A stretch of 46,567 bases of DNA from Bacillota bacterium (GCA_012728785.1 JAAYEK010000170.1:1-46567), one strand, 5' to 3'; counted from the first letter of the stretch, positions 8,749-17,585 are shown. Numbers and translations: made by a program. The notes: generated from the sequence alone by a model not told the origin.

Positions 8749-9384
8749 TTATCTATTTTTTTGATCGTTAGGTTCCAAAAGATTTGTTTTAACTTGAATA
8801 TCATTATCAAAAATACTATGAAACGAATATAAATCGCCGAACATTACCATCCGGTCTCCGGTGTTCAAAACTTCCAAACCCTTTGGAAAAGTTGTCAGTT
8901 CACCTTGCCGGTCAATCGCCAGCACCAATAAGTTTTTCTTTCGCAAATCCAATTCCGCCAGGGTCTTCAAATTGACACCTGATCCAGCTCCGATTTTCTT
9001 ATAGACAATGCCCCAGTTGTGGTTGAGATTCAGGATCCGGTCAAATTGGTCGCCTTTGCTAACATGACCTTCCAAAAACCAATACATATGAAATAGTCCT
9101 AAGAATATTATCACGGGCAAAAAAGCTAGATCTTGAGAATTAACCCAAGTGACCCCAAAAATTAACAACATCAACCACCATGTCTTTCCTAAAAGCGCCA
9201 TCCATAAAAGAGCTTGATTTGGTTTACTCGCCAGATAGGTCTCCCTCTGAAAGATGACCGTTTCCCAAGTTAATCGAAGTGCTTCCGGGTATTTATGGCC
9301 ATTCTTGACCAACTGTAGAACCAATAAAACCAATCCACAAATATTAAGTCCGATCACAATTAATAATTTTCCGATCGCCGTCAT
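8749..9384 (-). CDS. Membrane protein with C-terminal RCK_C (TrkA-C) domain
   Basis: The 211-aa protein has a hydrophobic segment at the N-terminus (about 5-27) and two more near 60-105, then a cytosolic part from about 115. That part ends in a TrkA-C-like fold (NLKTLAELDLRKKNLLVLAI...GDRMVMFGD). RCK_C domains bind ligands such as cyclic dinucleotides or nucleotides and often gate ion transport, but no transporter domain is recognisable here. It lies upstream of the mtrB promoter on the same strand and is probably a separate unit. The exact function is unknown. Confidence 0.75.
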   Translation of the reverse strand: MTAIGKLLIVIGLNICGLVLLVLQLVKNGHKYPEALRLTWETVIFQRETYLASKPNQALLWMALLGKTWWLMLLIFGVTWVNSQDLAFLPVIIFLGLFHMYWFLEGHVSKGDQFDRILNLNHNWGIVYKKIGAGSGVNLKTLAELDLRKKNLLVLAIDRQGELTTFPKGLEVLNTGDRMVMFGDLYSFHSIFDNDIQVKTNLLEPNDQKNR

Positions 9385-9443
9385 TCTTCCTCACCCTGTA
9401 AATGATATGTCGATCCAGGCGTATAAATGACAGGCTTCTCACC

Positions 9444-10670
9444 TTAGAGTAACCCCCGTTTACTGAGACCTGTTTTTAATTCTTTGAGGGTCTTTGGTTC
9501 TCTGGCGACTCCGGTATCCATAGCCGCTTGGGCAACCGCCAATGCTACCGCCGCGACTACCCGCCGATCGAAAGGTTGCGGGATCACATATTCCGCTGAA
9601 AGCTCCGCTTGGGTGATCAGTCCGGCAACCCCTTGGGTGGCAGCCAGTTTCATTGCTTCGTTTATTTCCGAAGCTCTGACATCCAATGTTCCCCGAAAAA
9701 TGCCGGGAAACCCAAGTAAATTATTGATCTGGTTTTTCATATCGGACCGGCCCGAACCAACCACACCGGCCCCAGCTGCTAAAGCTTCTTCGGGCATTAT
9801 TTCCGGGACCGGATTGGCCATACCGAAAATGATTGCCTTCGGAGCCATGGACCTAACCATCTTTGGGCTAACAATTCCCGGCGCCGATACTCCAATAAAT
9901 GCATCCGCCCCAACCAACGCATCGGCTAAAGAGCCCCGCTCGTCTTGGGGGTTAGTTAAAACAGCAATTTTTTCCTGGTAGGGATTGGTCGTCCCGCCCG
10001 GGTAAAGGATGCCGCCTTTATCACAGATTTTTATATTAGTTGGTATTATCCCGATATTAATTAACATTTTGGAAACGGCGATTCCTGCGGCGCCACCCCC
10101 ACTAACTACTACCTTAGCTCGGTAAATCTCTTTTCCAACTACTTTTAAAGCATTAATCAATCCGGCGCAACAAATGACCGCCGTTCCATGTTGGTCATCA
10201 TGAAATACCGGAATCTTAAGTTCTTTTTTTAGGCGTTCTTCAATTTCAAAACATCTTGGCCCGGAGATGTCCTCTAAATTAATTCCGCCAAAGGTCGGTT
10301 CCAACCACTTGACCGCTTGGACCACTTCATTAACTTCTTTAGTGGCTAAACAAATCGGGTAGGCATCAATATCGGCAAAGGTTTTAAAAAGAATGGCTTT
10401 TCCCTCCATTACCGGAAGCCCCGCTTCGGGGCCGATATCTCCCAAACCCAAAACCGCGGTACCGTCGGAAACAACGGCGACCGCATTACCCCGGTTAGTA
10501 TATTGATAAGCTAAAACCGGATTTGCCTTAATCTCCATACATGGTTCGGCTACTCCAGGGGAATAAGCCAAACTCAGATCAATACTATTCTTAACCTGCA
10601 CTTTACTGACGACACCCAATTTGCCGCAGTTCACCCGGTGTAGTTCCAATGCTTGTTCCCGAATCCCCAT
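9444..10670 (-). CDS. NAD(P)-dependent malic enzyme
   Basis: Oxidative decarboxylation of malate to pyruvate and CO2. The 408-aa protein is the short bacterial type without the phosphotransacetylase-like extension. Visible are [12 protein letters not shown], the Tyr/Lys region [26 protein letters not shown], the metal-binding segment FHDDQHGTA, the Rossmann loop SGGGAAGIA, and [13 protein letters not shown] near the C-terminus. The start ATG follows an AGGTAATAATG-type context at 10670. It is a stand-alone gene between the TrkA-C protein and dnaE. The cofactor (NAD or NADP) cannot be settled by eye. Confidence 0.93.
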   Translation of the reverse strand: MGIREQALELHRVNCGKLGVVSKVQVKNSIDLSLAYSPGVAEPCMEIKANPVLAYQYTNRGNAVAVVSDGTAVLGLGDIGPEAGLPVMEGKAILFKTFADIDAYPICLATKEVNEVVQAVKWLEPTFGGINLEDISGPRCFEIEERLKKELKIPVFHDDQHGTAVICCAGLINALKVVGKEIYRAKVVVSGGGAAGIAVSKMLINIGIIPTNIKICDKGGILYPGGTTNPYQEKIAVLTNPQDERGSLADALVGADAFIGVSAPGIVSPKMVRSMAPKAIIFGMANPVPEIMPEEALAAGAGVVGSGRSDMKNQINNLLGFPGIFRGTLDVRASEINEAMKLAATQGVAGLITQAELSAEYVIPQPFDRRVVAAVALAVAQAAMDTGVAREPKTLKELKTGLSKRGLL

Positions 10671-10704
10671 TATTACCTCCGCGATATAATCCTTGGTCTT
10701 TTTT

Positions 10705-10776
10705 ATAATCCGTGTTAATCCCGTTAATCCTATCTAAGTTCCTTCTCTTTTCGAACAGGATTTACAGGATTCAAGG
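10705..10776. repeat. Short inverted repeat of AATCC(T/C)GTTAATCC type
   Basis: AATCCGTGTTAATCCCG..AATCC (10705-10730) and its near-inverse AACAGGATTTACAGGATT (10753-10772) flank about 22 bases. This matches a common class of small dispersed bacterial repeats of the AATCCTGTAAATCCTG type. It lies in the 220-base gap between dnaE and the malic enzyme. It has no coding content. Confidence 0.5.
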
Positions 10777-10890
10777 AATTTCTTGTTACCCCTTCGATTT
10801 ATTTTACCACTATGAAATTATCTGCTCATCGAATGACTACAAATAATTATAACCTTCTCACTAGCTTTAACCTATTTATGTTACAAGTAT

Positions 10891-13800
10891 TTATCCCAGC
10901 CATCTTACTTGTGCCGCTAAAATTTTAACCCCTTCCTCCTGCCGCTCCAAACGTCCCTTAACCACTACCACCCGATCCGGTAAGTAATCTTCTTTGATCT
11001 CCATATAAAGTTTGGGGAAAATTATTACTTCCAGGGCTCCGGTCCAGTCTTCAAGCCTAGCTCTGGCCATCTGGGACCCATTCTTGGTATTGACTACCCT
11101 CCAACCGCTAACCACTCCTCCAATTAACACCTCTTTGCCATCCGGTTCCTCTTCCAATTCGGCCAGGGACATGACTCCGTTTTGAAGGAACTTTTCCCGC
11201 CATTCATCAAGAGGATGCCCGGAAATAAAAACCCCTAAATATTCCTTTTCCAGTTGAAGCAGTTCATTTTGGAGAAACTCTTCAACATTTCCCGTCCTAA
11301 CCTCCGGAGTCATCGCATCAATTTGAGAAGAGTCTATTAAAGAAAGCTGATTGGCAGCATAATTTCGCTTCATTGTTTTTTCAAGGATCTCATCCAACTC
11401 GGTCAACATTTGTTTCCGCCCAAGACCCGTAAAATCCAGGGCCCCTGACTTGATTAAACTTTCAGCCACCCGCTTATTGACCAGTTGCGAGCTGACCCGC
11501 AGGCAAAAATCAGATAAAGAATGGAATTTGCCTGTTTTGCGACTCTCAATGATTTTATCGATCGCGCCAATCCCGATATTTTTGATACTTAATAACCCGA
11601 ATCTTATCCCCTCTCCCTCCGGAGCAAAAGAAGCCATACTGAGATTGACATCAGGCGGATAGATCGGCAAACCCATCCTACGACATTCTTCAATATAGAG
11701 GCCGATCTTATCACTATTTCCCATCACACTGGTAAGTAAAGCGGCCATGTATTCTTGGGGATAATTAACTTTAAAATAGGCGGTTTGATAACTTACCAAG
11801 GCATAAGCGGCGGAATGAGACTTGTTAAACCCGTAACCCGAAAAATACTCCATTAGATCAAAGATAGCAGCGGTTATTTCTTTTGATAGCCCTTTTCCCA
11901 TCGCTCCGTCGATAAATCGTTCCCTCATTGCCATTAGTACTTCCGGCTTCTTTTTCCCCATGGCGCGTCGGACCAAATCCGCCTCACCTAGAGAGAACCC
12001 CCCCACTTCACTGGCGATCCGCATTACTTGTTCCTGATAAAGGATTACTCCGTAAGTCTCCTTTAAAACCGGTTCCAATGAGGGATGGAGATAGCTGACT
12101 TCTTTTTGGCCATGGCGGACTTTAATAAAATCATCAATCATACCGCTGCCCAGAGGTCCGGGACGGTACAAAGCCACCAAAGCCGTAAGGTCCTCCATCT
12201 TATCCGGCTTTAACCGAACTAAGATTCTTCTGATCCCACTGCTTTCCAACTGAAAAATCCCTAATGTATGTCCGGCCTGTAGTTCGAGAAAAGTCGCCTC
12301 ATCAGTCAAAGGGAGCTGGTCTAGTTCAATTTTAAAGCCCCGATTTTGCCTGATTAATTCCATGGTGTCCCGAAGCACCGTCAAAGTCCTGAGGCCCAAA
12401 AAATCCATTTTCAAAAGGCCCAGACCTTCCACATCTTCCATGGGAAACTGGGTAATTACCTCGTCTTCATTGGAGCGCGCCAAAGGAAGGTAGGCGGTAA
12501 GCGGCTCACCCGCGATAACTACTCCGGCGGCATGAGTAGAGGCGTGTCTGGGAAAACCTTCGATTTGTTCAGCGATTGAAAGTAAATAAGCGATTTTGGG
12601 ATTAGCCTTTGCTAAATTACTTAATTCCTCCGATTGCTGCCTGGCCTCGGCAATTGAGATCCCCAACTCAGGAGGGATCAATTTCGCAACCCGATCAACA
12701 TCACCATAGGGCAGTCCCAAAACCCGGCCCACATCCCTGATTGCCGCTTTAGCAGCCATAGTACCAAAAGTAATAATTTGAGCCACCCGGTCTTCGCCAA
12801 ACCGGTTACGGACATAACTAATCACCTCGCCCCGGCGTTCATAACAGAAATCAATATCGATATCGGGCATGGAAACCCGCTCCGGGTTAAGGAACCTTTC
12901 AAAAAGTAAACCATATTCAATCGGGTCCAAATTAGTGATCCCAAGCAAATAAGCGACCAAACTGCCTGCTGCCGAGCCGCGGCCTGGTCCGACCATAATT
13001 TGATTATCCTTTGCATAATTTACAAAATCACGGACAATCAAAAAATAACCCGGGAATCCCATTTGATTAATAACACTAAGCTCATAGCGAAGCCGCTCTT
13101 CCCGGCCGGCGTCCCAACTTCCACCTCGGGACTGAATTCCTTGCCGGCATAAACCTTCCAAATATACTTCGGAAGTAGTTCCATCCGGAATCCTATATTC
13201 AGGCATATGAAATTTACCAAGTTCCAGCCGGATATTGCAGCGTTCCGCAATTTGAACCGTATTTGCCAAAGCTTCCGGATAATTCAAAAAAAGCTCTTTC
13301 ATCTCCCCTTGGCTTTTCAAATAAAACTCCGGGGTCGAAAACTTTAAACGGTTGGTCTCATCCACTGTCTTCCCCGTTTGAATGCATAGCAGTACATCAT
13401 GGACTGTTGCGTCCTCACGGTTTAAATAATGAACGTCATTGGTCGCTACTAATGGAGCGCCAAATTCCCGCCCCAAATCAGCCATAATCCGGTTAACATT
13501 ACGTTGTTCGGCTAATTGTTGATATTGAAGCTCTACAAAAAAATTTTCTTTTCCGAAAATTTCCTGATAACGAACGATTTGTTTTTTAGCTTCATCAATC
13601 CGGCTCTCCAGAATAGGCCGGGCAATAACTCCGTTAAGGCAGGCCGAAAGGGCAATTAAACCTTGAGAGTGTTGTTTTAAAGTTTCAAGGTCAACCCGGG
13701 GTTTATAGTAAAAGCCGTCCAGATGAGCGATGGAAACTAATTTTAATAGATTTTTATATCCGCTGTTGTCCTCCGCCAACAATACCAAGTGGTAAGGGTT

Positions 13801-14052
13801 ATCATCAACTTTAGCGACTTTTTCCGTTAGTTTTCGGGGAGCGACATATAATTCACAACCTAAAATCGGTTTGATTCCAGCTTTTAAAGCCTGTTGGTAA
13901 AATTTTAAACAGCCGTACATGACGCCGTGATCAGTAATGGCCACAGCCGGCATATTCAATTCTGCGACTTTCTTTAGCAAACGGCCAATCTCAGCTGCTC
14001 CGTCAAGCAGCGAATATTGGGTATGAACATGAAGATGAACAAAGTTAGACAT
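10891..14052 (-). CDS. dnaE: DNA polymerase III alpha subunit, DnaE type
   Basis: Replicative polymerase catalytic subunit. The 1053-aa protein begins with a PHP domain (HLHVHTQYSLLDGA at about 6-19). The polymerase active-site region GPGRGSAAGSLVAYLLG and PDIDIDF follow, then the helix-hairpin-helix region, and it ends in an OB-fold (LIGGVVSGWR...VVKGRL). It stops soon after the OB fold, shorter than E. coli DnaE (about 1160), because the tau-binding tail is missing, as in the DnaE of low-GC Gram-positives. In such organisms it works alongside PolC, which is not in this window. Confidence 0.96.
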   Translation of the reverse strand: MSNFVHLHVHTQYSLLDGAAEIGRLLKKVAELNMPAVAITDHGVMYGCLKFYQQALKAGIKPILGCELYVAPRKLTEKVAKVDDNPYHLVLLAEDNSGYKNLLKLVSIAHLDGFYYKPRVDLETLKQHSQGLIALSACLNGVIARPILESRIDEAKKQIVRYQEIFGKENFFVELQYQQLAEQRNVNRIMADLGREFGAPLVATNDVHYLNREDATVHDVLLCIQTGKTVDETNRLKFSTPEFYLKSQGEMKELFLNYPEALANTVQIAERCNIRLELGKFHMPEYRIPDGTTSEVYLEGLCRQGIQSRGGSWDAGREERLRYELSVINQMGFPGYFLIVRDFVNYAKDNQIMVGPGRGSAAGSLVAYLLGITNLDPIEYGLLFERFLNPERVSMPDIDIDFCYERRGEVISYVRNRFGEDRVAQIITFGTMAAKAAIRDVGRVLGLPYGDVDRVAKLIPPELGISIAEARQQSEELSNLAKANPKIAYLLSIAEQIEGFPRHASTHAAGVVIAGEPLTAYLPLARSNEDEVITQFPMEDVEGLGLLKMDFLGLRTLTVLRDTMELIRQNRGFKIELDQLPLTDEATFLELQAGHTLGIFQLESSGIRRILVRLKPDKMEDLTALVALYRPGPLGSGMIDDFIKVRHGQKEVSYLHPSLEPVLKETYGVILYQEQVMRIASEVGGFSLGEADLVRRAMGKKKPEVLMAMRERFIDGAMGKGLSKEITAAIFDLMEYFSGYGFNKSHSAAYALVSYQTAYFKVNYPQEYMAALLTSVMGNSDKIGLYIEECRRMGLPIYPPDVNLSMASFAPEGEGIRFGLLSIKNIGIGAIDKIIESRKTGKFHSLSDFCLRVSSQLVNKRVAESLIKSGALDFTGLGRKQMLTELDEILEKTMKRNYAANQLSLIDSSQIDAMTPEVRTGNVEEFLQNELLQLEKEYLGVFISGHPLDEWREKFLQNGVMSLAELEEEPDGKEVLIGGVVSGWRVVNTKNGSQMARARLEDWTGALEVIIFPKLYMEIKEDYLPDRVVVVKGRLERQEEGVKILAAQVRWLG

Positions 14053-14319
14053 TGAAAAATCCTAATTATCATTTTTGAGGATACTTCGATATTGGAGTGG
14101 GTGTTACCTGCAGTCGAAGATAAATTTACACCTATCCAAGCAACCGTGATCAAAATTAGGTATTCCGATAAATCACTTTTAAAATTACACATTTATGTTT
14201 ACTTAAACGTTATTAATCAGATCACCCTGATAAATCAAATAAATTTATGAATAGTCAATATAGTTAAATATTAATAGCATAAATCAAATATTACCGCCCA
14301 ATATCCCTTTTAACCGACT
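14053..14319. other. Divergent intergenic region between dnaE and hsp20
   Basis: AT-rich, no ORF with support. It must hold the dnaE promoter (minus). The best candidate, TTGATC-17-TGTAAA near 14126-14155, is weak. A 6-bp inverted repeat CTTCGA/TCGAAG (near 14084-14120) is present. No CIRCE or other heat-shock operator was recognised. Confidence 0.4.
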
Positions 14320-14348
14320 TTGAGTTATTGTCTTCTTTTAGATAAAAT
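14320..14348 (+). promoter_or_regulatory. Promoter of the hsp20 gene
   Basis: TTGAGT (14320-14325) and TAAAAT (14343-14348) are separated by 17 bp, a good SigmaA match, about 35 bases before the AAGGAGG of the downstream gene. No CIRCE inverted repeat or SigmaB-type boxes were seen. Confidence 0.65.
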
Positions 14349-14396
14349 GAACTCAGAAACAATTAACATAGTTAATTATTTAAGGAGGCGATGATA

Positions 14397-14804
14397 ATGT
14401 TTAACCTAGTTCCTCTCAGCTTAAGAAGTATCCACCGCTGGCCTGATCTTTTTTCCGACGACTTTTTTAAAACTAATCTGGATAGTTTTAAAACCGACAT
14501 TAGTGAGACCGACAAGGAGTATGTAATTGAAGCTGAGCTACCGGGGTTTACTAAAGCTGATATTGAGGTAAATTATCGACATGGGGATTTATCCATTTCC
14601 GCCAAACGAGAGGAGCTCTCTGAAGAAAATAACGATACTTACTTACGCAAAGAACGTCGGACCGGTCATGTAATGAGAACATTTGTATTCGAAAATATCG
14701 ACGCGGAAAATATTAAAGCCGAATACAAAGATGGAGTCCTCTATGTTAATCTTCCAAAAAAAGAAGTCACACCGGCGGAAGTACGAAAGATTGAAATTAA
14801 TTGA
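14397..14804 (+). CDS. Small heat shock protein (Hsp20 / alpha-crystallin)
   Basis: ATP-independent holdase chaperone forming oligomers. An N-terminal arm of about 35 residues is followed by the alpha-crystallin domain (about 36-125): YVIEAELPGF, then GDLSISAKRE, then the typical YKDGVLYVNLPK. The C-terminal tail VRKIEIN carries an I-X-I motif (IEI) near residue 133 for oligomer contacts. Of two in-frame ATGs (14391 and 14397) the second is chosen, since AAGGAGG lies 8 bases before it and only 2 before the first; this gives 135 aa. It is monocistronic, with its own promoter and terminator. Confidence 0.93.
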   Translation: MFNLVPLSLRSIHRWPDLFSDDFFKTNLDSFKTDISETDKEYVIEAELPGFTKADIEVNYRHGDLSISAKREELSEENNDTYLRKERRTGHVMRTFVFENIDAENIKAEYKDGVLYVNLPKKEVTPAEVRKIEIN

Positions 14805-14819
14805 ATATTTACTCGGCTT

Positions 14820-14850
14820 GAAAGACCGGGAAACCTCCCGGTCTTTCTCA
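14820..14850 (+). terminator. Intrinsic terminator after hsp20
   Basis: The 11-bp stem GAAAGACCGGG/CCCGGTCTTTC (14820-14847) has a 6-base loop and is followed by TCATTTT on the plus strand. It may also stop the convergent minus-strand gene, although no U-tract follows on that side. Confidence 0.8.
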
Positions 14851-14852
14851 TT

Positions 14853-15731
14853 TTAAACCATCTCCCTGACTTCGGGTAAGAACGCTTGATTGATGATTCG
14901 AACTCCCATTAGTACACTTTCCGCGTTTTTTAACATATCTTTATAATCGAAAACCGTTTGATAACCAGGTAATCCAATCATCTGAACTTTTTTACCCAAA
15001 GCTATGGCTAATCCACAAATAAAGGAGAACCTGGCGTTTACTTCCTGAGCATTATCCCAAGTCGAGCTGACAAATAGAGCTGCTATCACTTTTGCATGAT
15101 TTATCGCATTTAAATACCAAGGCAGTAATTGACAGCGATCCTCGTTCCAATCATCAACTAAAGTATTGGGAAACAATTCTTGAAAAACTTTAAGTGTTGC
15201 AATGGCAATTTCATGATTAGTTATCCCTTTCAAAAAAAGAGCGTCCCCTGCGATACCTGGATTTCCATCCTCGTACATTTCAATTTCAGGTTCTCCCAAA
15301 CAACAATCAGGGCCAGACATTCGAATCGATTCGACCAGTTCATCAGTGTTTTGAACTGAATTAATCTGCAATCCGGTGAGCATTTCGATCATCTCCAGGT
15401 CCCGGTTCCGGTCGCTTTCCGAGTTTCCTTGAATAAAAAGAATTAACCGTTTCCGTTTACCAAAAGCATACCCGGTTTCAAATAGCACATTTGGGTTAAG
15501 TCCTGACAAATCAGCCAATAAGTAATGGGATTCTTCGATTTGCCTGAGGATATTCAGTATAATCCGGGAACTGTTTCTTTTAATCGCTCTCCAAGTATAA
15601 ATTCGGAGTTTGGAATCGGTTGTGTTGTGTAATTGCACGGCCCGTTCAATGATTGCAGCTTGCACTTTATCCTGGCTGGAATAAGCGAAGAACCCCTGAT
15701 AATTCTCAGCCACTGCCTTTTTTTCACTCAC
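14853..15731 (-). CDS. Tandem TIR / nucleoside 2-deoxyribosyltransferase-like protein
   Basis: No close family is recognised. The 292-aa protein appears to hold two Rossmann-like halves. Half 1 (about 10-140) has FFAYSSQ, then ADLSGLNPNVLFETGYAFGK, a pattern shared by nucleoside 2-deoxyribosyltransferases and TIR-like NAD-cleaving folds; Glu85 is the candidate catalytic acid. Half 2 (about 150-285) has HAKVIAALFVSS and NARFSFICGLAIALGKKVQM, a second variant of the same layout. It has no signal peptide or membrane segment, so it is probably cytosolic. The start is the GTG at 15731, 9 bases after AAGGAGG; a TTG at 15737 is too close. The 5' leader carries a GEMM-I riboswitch. It is not in an operon. 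A sensing or defence-type NAD/nucleotide hydrolase role is inference only. Confidence 0.6.
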   Translation of the reverse strand: MSEKKAVAENYQGFFAYSSQDKVQAAIIERAVQLHNTTDSKLRIYTWRAIKRNSSRIILNILRQIEESHYLLADLSGLNPNVLFETGYAFGKRKRLILFIQGNSESDRNRDLEMIEMLTGLQINSVQNTDELVESIRMSGPDCCLGEPEIEMYEDGNPGIAGDALFLKGITNHEIAIATLKVFQELFPNTLVDDWNEDRCQLLPWYLNAINHAKVIAALFVSSTWDNAQEVNARFSFICGLAIALGKKVQMIGLPGYQTVFDYKDMLKNAESVLMGVRIINQAFLPEVREMV

Positions 15732-15864
15732 TTTCAAACCCCTCCTTATTGTATTAGTTTATAGGGCCAAGATACAGATTCGTAAGTATGTAATCCATTA
15801 GTAAAATAGCCCCACTAGAGCCGGGAACATAAACTATGGTTCAATGTTGAACGCCTAATGCTGG

Positions 15865-15981
15865 AAAAAAAAACAACTTGATTTGACGGCTCGGCGATCA
15901 TTGCTTCTCTTATCTAAGAAGCATTAGACCCGTAGCTTTGCGTCCCCGGTTTTCACCGAGTTTGCCTTTTCAAAAAGTTGT
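15865..15981 (-). promoter_or_regulatory. GEMM-I (c-di-GMP-I class) riboswitch with terminator
   Basis: Read on the minus strand: GGCAAAC (from 15966), a 6-bp hairpin CTCGGT-GAAA-ACCGGG with a GNRA loop, then the signature GGACGCAAAGC with CTACGGGTCTAA, a variable hairpin TGCTTCT..AGAAGCA, then ATGATCGCCGAGCCG. These are the conserved blocks of the GEMM / cyclic di-GMP-I aptamer, though the 3' strand differs from the textbook form. The outer arms ACAACTT (15981-15975) and AAGTTGT (15879-15873), plus TTTG/CAAA, close the aptamer and are followed by T9, so the ligand-bound form may act as a terminator (OFF switch). It is located about 135 bases before the TIR/NDT-like gene. Confidence 0.78.
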
Positions 15982-16738
15982 CTAATTAACCTGTTTTCAC
16001 AATAACTATACTCTAAATTCAACCATACTATTGAGCTTAAGTTATAAACTAGGTAAAAATATTGGCCTTCATCTCAAGCCCAGGAATACACTACAAAACA
16101 TATTGTTCACCTACAAATAATTCCTTACCAATTTATAACTAAGTCTATCATGAGCCTTATCGGTTGTCAAATAATATAAAATAATAAATAAATTGTAAAA
16201 TTGGCAAACATTTTTTCCTAGCCACATCATACTCCTTTTCTCTTCATAATCCGCCCTTAATGATTCAAACATTTTCTGGAACTCTTATTCATTATTGCCG
16301 TTACTTATGATTGAAACTTTGATGGACCAAAAGTTACGTTCATCAACAGTAAGCTAATATTGATAATTGTTTACTGTTTGTTGATAAAAAGCCCCCTCAA
16401 AGAAAAACCCATTAAGTATAAAGCGAATTAAATAATTCGTACACTTAAGGGGTTTTTCCCATGGAAAACCAGTCATTACCTCGGTCTCCCATTTGTATTT
16501 TAGTTATTTCCTTTCCTTAAACACAATATCTATGGCGAGTCCTGCCGCTATCAATAACATTTTAAAAACTTTATTATAATTTACTTTTTCCCTATATGTT
16601 CCTTTAATTCTTTTTAATTTTTTTTGCAAAATCACCCTGTCCGCCTTCACCTAGTCCTCAGCCTAAAATTTCCGGTTAAAATTAACGCAGCCGTTTAATA
16701 CTGTTAGTAAGAAAAAGTTAAACCACGGAGGAAATTAA
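15982..16738. other. 757 bases without a recognisable gene
   Basis: AT-rich, with stops in all frames and no tRNA, IS or CRISPR signature. It must hold the minus-strand promoter of the riboswitch transcript (none is convincing) and the plus-strand promoter of the 16739 gene. The one strong structure is the long hairpin described separately at 16402-16458. The low coding density and AT richness compared with the neighbours suggest a decayed or laterally acquired segment. Confidence 0.6.
16402..16458. terminator. 57-base near-perfect hairpin, possibly a bidirectional terminator
   Basis: GAAAAACCC (16402-16410) pairs with GGGTTTTTC (16450-16458), TTAAGT with ACTTAA, and CGAATT with AATTCG around an AAAT loop. 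The A5/T5 tracts are part of the stem, as in bidirectional terminators. However, no gene ends within several hundred bases on either strand, so it may instead be a remnant palindromic element or end an unseen small RNA. Confidence 0.4.
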
Positions 16739-16957
16739 GTGAGTGTTTTAGAAGAAACCAAAGTCAATCAAGCCATCAACCGTTTAGAAAGCGCGCGTCA
16801 GTTATTGGAGGAAATCGGCAAACAAGATAATCGCTTCAACAATTCCTTCGCTAAGATCATTGCCGAACTAGGCAAGTTTGAAGAAGAATTACGCCAGATC
16901 AGTAAAACTTTAAATGAGGAGAATTTAGGTAAGCGGAGTGAAGGTCGAAAGAAGTAA
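16739..16957 (+). CDS. Small coiled-coil hypothetical protein
   Basis: The 72-aa protein is almost entirely predicted helix with heptad-like spacing of Leu/Ile (INRLESARQLLEEI, then IIAELGKFEEELRQI) and a basic tail (GKRSEGRKK). There is no signal peptide, membrane segment or cysteine. The GTG start at 16739 lies 7 bases after GGAGG, which makes translation believable. The next gene starts 73 bases downstream on the same strand. No family is recognised. Confidence 0.65.
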   Translation: MSVLEETKVNQAINRLESARQLLEEIGKQDNRFNNSFAKIIAELGKFEEELRQISKTLNEENLGKRSEGRKK

Positions 16958-17029
16958 AAACTAAAAAAACTTTATTATCAAGAGATAATTCCGGTTGCTC
17001 AACATAAAATGAACCTAGGGGTATGATTA

Positions 17030-17539
17030 ATGGTTAATAACCGGAATTACCTTCAATATAACCGTGAAGCGGCCGTGAACTACGCTACCAAATGGGCTTT
17101 GGTTCGTAATCCTAAGTTTTACGACTATTCCAAGATTGGTGGAGATTGCGCGAACTTCGCTTCCCAGGTCTTACTGGCCGGAGGAGCGAGTATGAATTAT
17201 GATCCGGTCCAAGGCTGGTATTATATTGACCCGAATCAAAAGTCGCCCTCCTGGACCGGGGTTAATTTTTTATATAGTTTTTTAGTTACGAACCAAACCA
17301 AAGGCCCCTTCGGGATTAACACCAATTCAGACGGTGTCGCAAGCGGAGATTTAATCCAGCTTTCTTATGATGAAGGACCCAGTTTCAATCATACATTAAT
17401 AATTACTCACTTAGAACCAAACAACTCCCTCAATGGGATTTATGTATCCGCCCATTCCATCGACAGATATAACGCAAACCTGGTAAAAACTTATTCATGG
17501 AAACAGATTCGTTTTATTCACATTCTCGGAAGCTTTTAA
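17030..17539 (+). CDS. Amidase_6-domain protein
   Basis: The 169-aa protein consists of a single putative amidase domain (Amidase_6, a papain-like/NlpC-like fold). The nucleophile Cys is in GGDCANFASQVLLAGG (about residues 37-52). The family features follow: WTGVNFLYSFL, the histidine-containing FNHTLIITH, and SAHSIDRYN. In Bacillota such domains are often exported and linked to wall or spore functions. No signal peptide is visible here, so the location is open; a cytosolic or spore-coat site is possible. The ribosome-binding site (AGGGG) is modest. It is probably transcribed with the preceding small coiled-coil gene. Confidence 0.85.
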   Translation: MVNNRNYLQYNREAAVNYATKWALVRNPKFYDYSKIGGDCANFASQVLLAGGASMNYDPVQGWYYIDPNQKSPSWTGVNFLYSFLVTNQTKGPFGINTNSDGVASGDLIQLSYDEGPSFNHTLIITHLEPNNSLNGIYVSAHSIDRYNANLVKTYSWKQIRFIHILGSF

Positions 17540-17548
17540 GCTACATCC

Positions 17549-17574
17549 GTCAAATAGCTTTCATCCTATTTGAC
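17549..17574 (+). other. Perfect 9-bp stem-loop after the Amidase_6 gene
   Basis: GTCAAATAG (17549-17557) and CTATTTGAC (17566-17574) with an 8-base loop, 10 bases past the stop codon. There is no U-tract, so it may be a mRNA 3' stabiliser acting with the next hairpin (17590-17613), and not a terminator by itself. Confidence 0.4.
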
Positions 17575-17585
17575 AAATTGAGGTT

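Noticed and set aside
8725-8760. Several UAG triplets upstream of the mtrB promoter (minus strand)
   Set aside because: Only about four triplets at irregular spacing, and they lie before the -35, so they are not in the mtrB-trp transcript; not a second TRAP site.
13974-14192. 72-aa minus-strand ORF upstream of dnaE
   Set aside because: It overlaps the dnaE start in another frame, with no ribosome-binding site and no recognisable similarity; a chance frame.
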